DNA of 14,629 nucleotides from an uncultured Lachnospiraceae bacterium (GTDB lineage Bacteria; Bacillota_A; Clostridia; Lachnospirales; Lachnospiraceae), in NCBI GenBank assembly GCA_947175285.1, contig CAMWMM010000060.1:1-14629 (forward strand), in the 5' to 3' direction. Shown in pieces: positions 13,492-14,629 of this stretch (within the stretch, counting starts at the first letter, position 1; each line of letters opens with the position of its first letter). The notes beneath the pieces were generated by a model that saw only the letters and a program-made list of their open reading frames with translations, was not told the DNA's origin and made no database searches. Made by a program: the position numbers and the translations under genes.

Positions 13492-14253
13492 CTAACTTTT
13501 AGCAAGTTCCGCACGGCGTTTCCGGATACCATCCAAAATCACTTCTTTCTTAGCAAGCAGGTCTTTTTTCTCCATTGCAGGAACGCCCTTTAGCTTATAT
13601 TCCATGCCTAATTTTTCATACTTGCTTTCTCCCATTGTATGATAAGGAAGCGCGTCTAATGCCTTTACATTCTTAAATTCACCAATAAAATAACCGAGGT
13701 CAAATAAATATTTATCATCATCCGTAATACCGGGTACAATGACATGACGAATCCACATATCGACATTTTTCTCATTAAGGTATCTTGCAAAAGCGAGAAT
13801 GCCTTCATTAGGCTGAGAAGTCAGCTCCTTATGTTTTTCAGGGTCAATATGTTTGATATCCAGCATGACAAGGTCTGTCATAGTCATGAGTTTATCGAGT
13901 TTTGCAATCCATTCCGGATTTGCATTAGTCTTATAGGCAATACCGGAAGAATCAATACAGGTATGAATGCCTTTCTGCTTGGCAATAGTAAATAAATCGA
14001 GTAAAAAATCAACCTGCATTAAAGGCTCCCCGCCTGTTACGGTAATACCGCCCCCCTTGTAGAAACTGATATTCCGTTCATATTGTTCAATAATATATGC
14101 CGGTTCCATTAATGTGCCGCCATTCATATCCCATGTATCGGGATTGTGGCAGTATGCACATCTCATCGGACAGCCCTGTACGAAAACAACAAATCTGACG
14201 CCCGGACCGTCTACCGTACCGAAACTTTCTAAAGAATGGATTCTTCCTTGCAT
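13492..14253 (-). CDS. pflA: Pyruvate formate-lyase activating enzyme (radical SAM)
   Basis: Generates the glycyl radical on pyruvate formate-lyase using S-adenosylmethionine and a [4Fe-4S] cluster, under anaerobic conditions in the cytoplasm. At 253 residues it is a normal length for PFL-AE. It has the N-terminal GRIHSLESFGTVDGPGVRFVVF, the cluster motif CPMRCAYC (Cys28, Cys32, Cys35), GGEPLM (SAM contact, 74-79), VMLDIKHIDPEKH, and the C-terminal LDALPYHTMGESKYEKLG segment typical of the family. The short form without extra ferredoxin clusters matches PflA rather than the glycerol dehydratase or benzylsuccinate activases. Start ATG has AGAGGG 8 bases upstream (14262-14267). It follows pflB on the same strand, with terminators between. 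Confidence 0.96.
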   Translation of the reverse strand: MQGRIHSLESFGTVDGPGVRFVVFVQGCPMRCAYCHNPDTWDMNGGTLMEPAYIIEQYERNISFYKGGGITVTGGEPLMQVDFLLDLFTIAKQKGIHTCIDSSGIAYKTNANPEWIAKLDKLMTMTDLVMLDIKHIDPEKHKELTSQPNEGILAFARYLNEKNVDMWIRHVIVPGITDDDKYLFDLGYFIGEFKNVKALDALPYHTMGESKYEKLGMEYKLKGVPAMEKKDLLAKKEVILDGIRKRRAELAKS

Positions 14254-14300
14254 AATTTACGCCCTCTTTCCATATAGCTTTTACAAGTGTCAATATATAT

Positions 14301-14329
14301 AGTATAACCTGTAGAAGATAAAAAAACCA
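14301..14329 (-). promoter_or_regulatory. Weak candidate promoter for pflA
   Basis: On the minus strand, TATACT (14301-14306) lies 17 bases after TGGTTT (14324-14329), about 50 bases before pflA. The -35 match is poor. A TTGACA on the same strand (14288-14293) has no matching -10 at a proper distance. Some own promoter is expected, because terminators separate pflA from pflB. Confidence 0.3.
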
Positions 14330-14337
14330 GTCTTTTC

Positions 14338-14363
14338 AAAAAGAGTCTCAAGGATCTTTGAGA
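14338..14363 (-). terminator. Second, weaker hairpin downstream of pflB
   Basis: On the minus strand, TCTCAA pairs with TTGAGA (14346-14363) around six bases and is followed by CTCTTTTT. It sits directly behind the main pflB terminator and could be a backup terminator. Confidence 0.5.
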
Positions 14364-14364
14364 T

Positions 14365-14401
14365 AAAAAACAAGACCTTGAAAAATTTTTTCAAGGTCTT
14401 G
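14365..14401 (-). terminator. Main Rho-independent terminator after pflB
   Basis: A perfect inverted repeat of about 15 bases per arm (CAAGACCTTGAAAA and its complement, 14371-14401), followed on the minus strand by six T (14365-14370). It starts 33 bases after the pflB stop. The T-rich inner arm makes the plus-strand reading poor as a terminator. Confidence 0.9.
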
Positions 14402-14434
14402 CTATTGTTACTGATTTATTTCTCTGTTTATCCC

Positions 14435-14629
14435 TTAGATGCTCTCATGGAATGTACGGGAGATAACGTCAGCCTGCTGTTCCGGAGTCAGTTTGATGAA
14501 GTTTACTGCATAACCGGAAACACGGATTGTCAACTGAGGATAATTCTCAGGATGTTTCTGAGCGTCTAATAAAGTATCTCTGTTCAATACATTAACATTA
14601 AGATGATGACCGCCTTTTGTTGCGTAACC
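14435..14629 (-). CDS. pflB: Pyruvate formate-lyase, C-terminal fragment (cut by the window edge)
   Basis: The last 64 residues of formate C-acetyltransferase, which splits pyruvate plus CoA into acetyl-CoA and formate. The visible part has the [29 protein letters not shown] stretch and the glycyl-radical motif RVSGYAV, with the radical Gly at fragment residue 39, then the usual end [18 protein letters not shown]. The protein runs off the right edge on the minus strand, so its start is not seen. The match to the PFL ending and the adjacent activase make pyruvate formate-lyase much more likely than another glycyl-radical enzyme. Confidence 0.95.
   Translation of the reverse strand, partial: GYATKGGHHLNVNVLNRDTLLDAQKHPENYPQLTIRVSGYAVNFIKLTPEQQADVISRTFHESI

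Noticed and set aside
14288..14293. TTGACA on the minus strand before pflA as a -35 box
   Set aside because: At 16-18 bases downstream there is no acceptable -10; the sequence there is GAAAGA and already forms part of the ribosome binding site region.
1..14629. CRISPR arrays, insertion sequences, tRNA or rRNA genes, prophage or defence genes
   Set aside because: I looked for regular repeats, transposase-like frames, cloverleaf ends and rRNA motifs and saw none; the gene content is core genome.

Overview
The window looks like a chromosomal segment of a low-to-mid GC anaerobic Firmicute, most likely a member of the Lachnospiraceae / Clostridium cluster XIVa. Reasons: strong AGGAGG-type ribosome binding sites, the cdaR-glmM pair, an HPr with both His15 and Ser46, a DUF951 protein, the gdpP-rplI-dnaB block, and pyruvate formate-lyase with its activating enzyme next to a small 2[4Fe-4S] ferredoxin. 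This assignment rests on gene content and recognised protein families, not on a database search.

Layout, plus strand. 2-1758: end of cdaR and all of glmM, the distal part of the usual cdaA-cdaR-glmM operon (c-di-AMP synthesis control and cell-wall precursor synthesis). 1782-2152: a self-contained ptsH (HPr) unit with its own promoter and terminator. 2184-5975: leuA, a sirtuin deacylase, a DUF951 protein and an unrecognised lipoprotein, closely spaced and probably co-transcribed. 5977-7234: rpsF-ssb-rpsR, with an A/T-rich upstream element, a promoter, a leader and a strong terminator. 7315-11371: gdpP-rplI-dnaB, from an extended -10 promoter to a strong terminator. 11398-12018: a MerR-family protein with a charged, coiled C-terminal half.

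Layout, minus strand, read right to left. The end of pflB enters at 14629 and is followed by tandem terminators. Then come pflA, a terminator, a promoter region with a 20-bp perfect palindrome, a 56-residue ferredoxin, a terminator hairpin, and a 372-residue protein of unknown function. That protein's stop codon overlaps the stop of the convergent MerR gene.

How the genes work together. Both arms of c-di-AMP control are present: cdaR-glmM on the synthesis side and gdpP on the degradation side. rpsF/ssb/rpsR and rplI/dnaB couple ribosome and replication functions. pflB-pflA-ferredoxin form an anaerobic glycyl-radical module in which the ferredoxin could supply electrons to the activase. Most of the window is ordinary core genome. 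I do not see a convincing new multi-gene system. The least explained parts are the 372-residue minus-strand gene with its terminator-guarded start, the lipoprotein behind the sirtuin, the palindrome at the ferredoxin promoter, and the rpsF leader.
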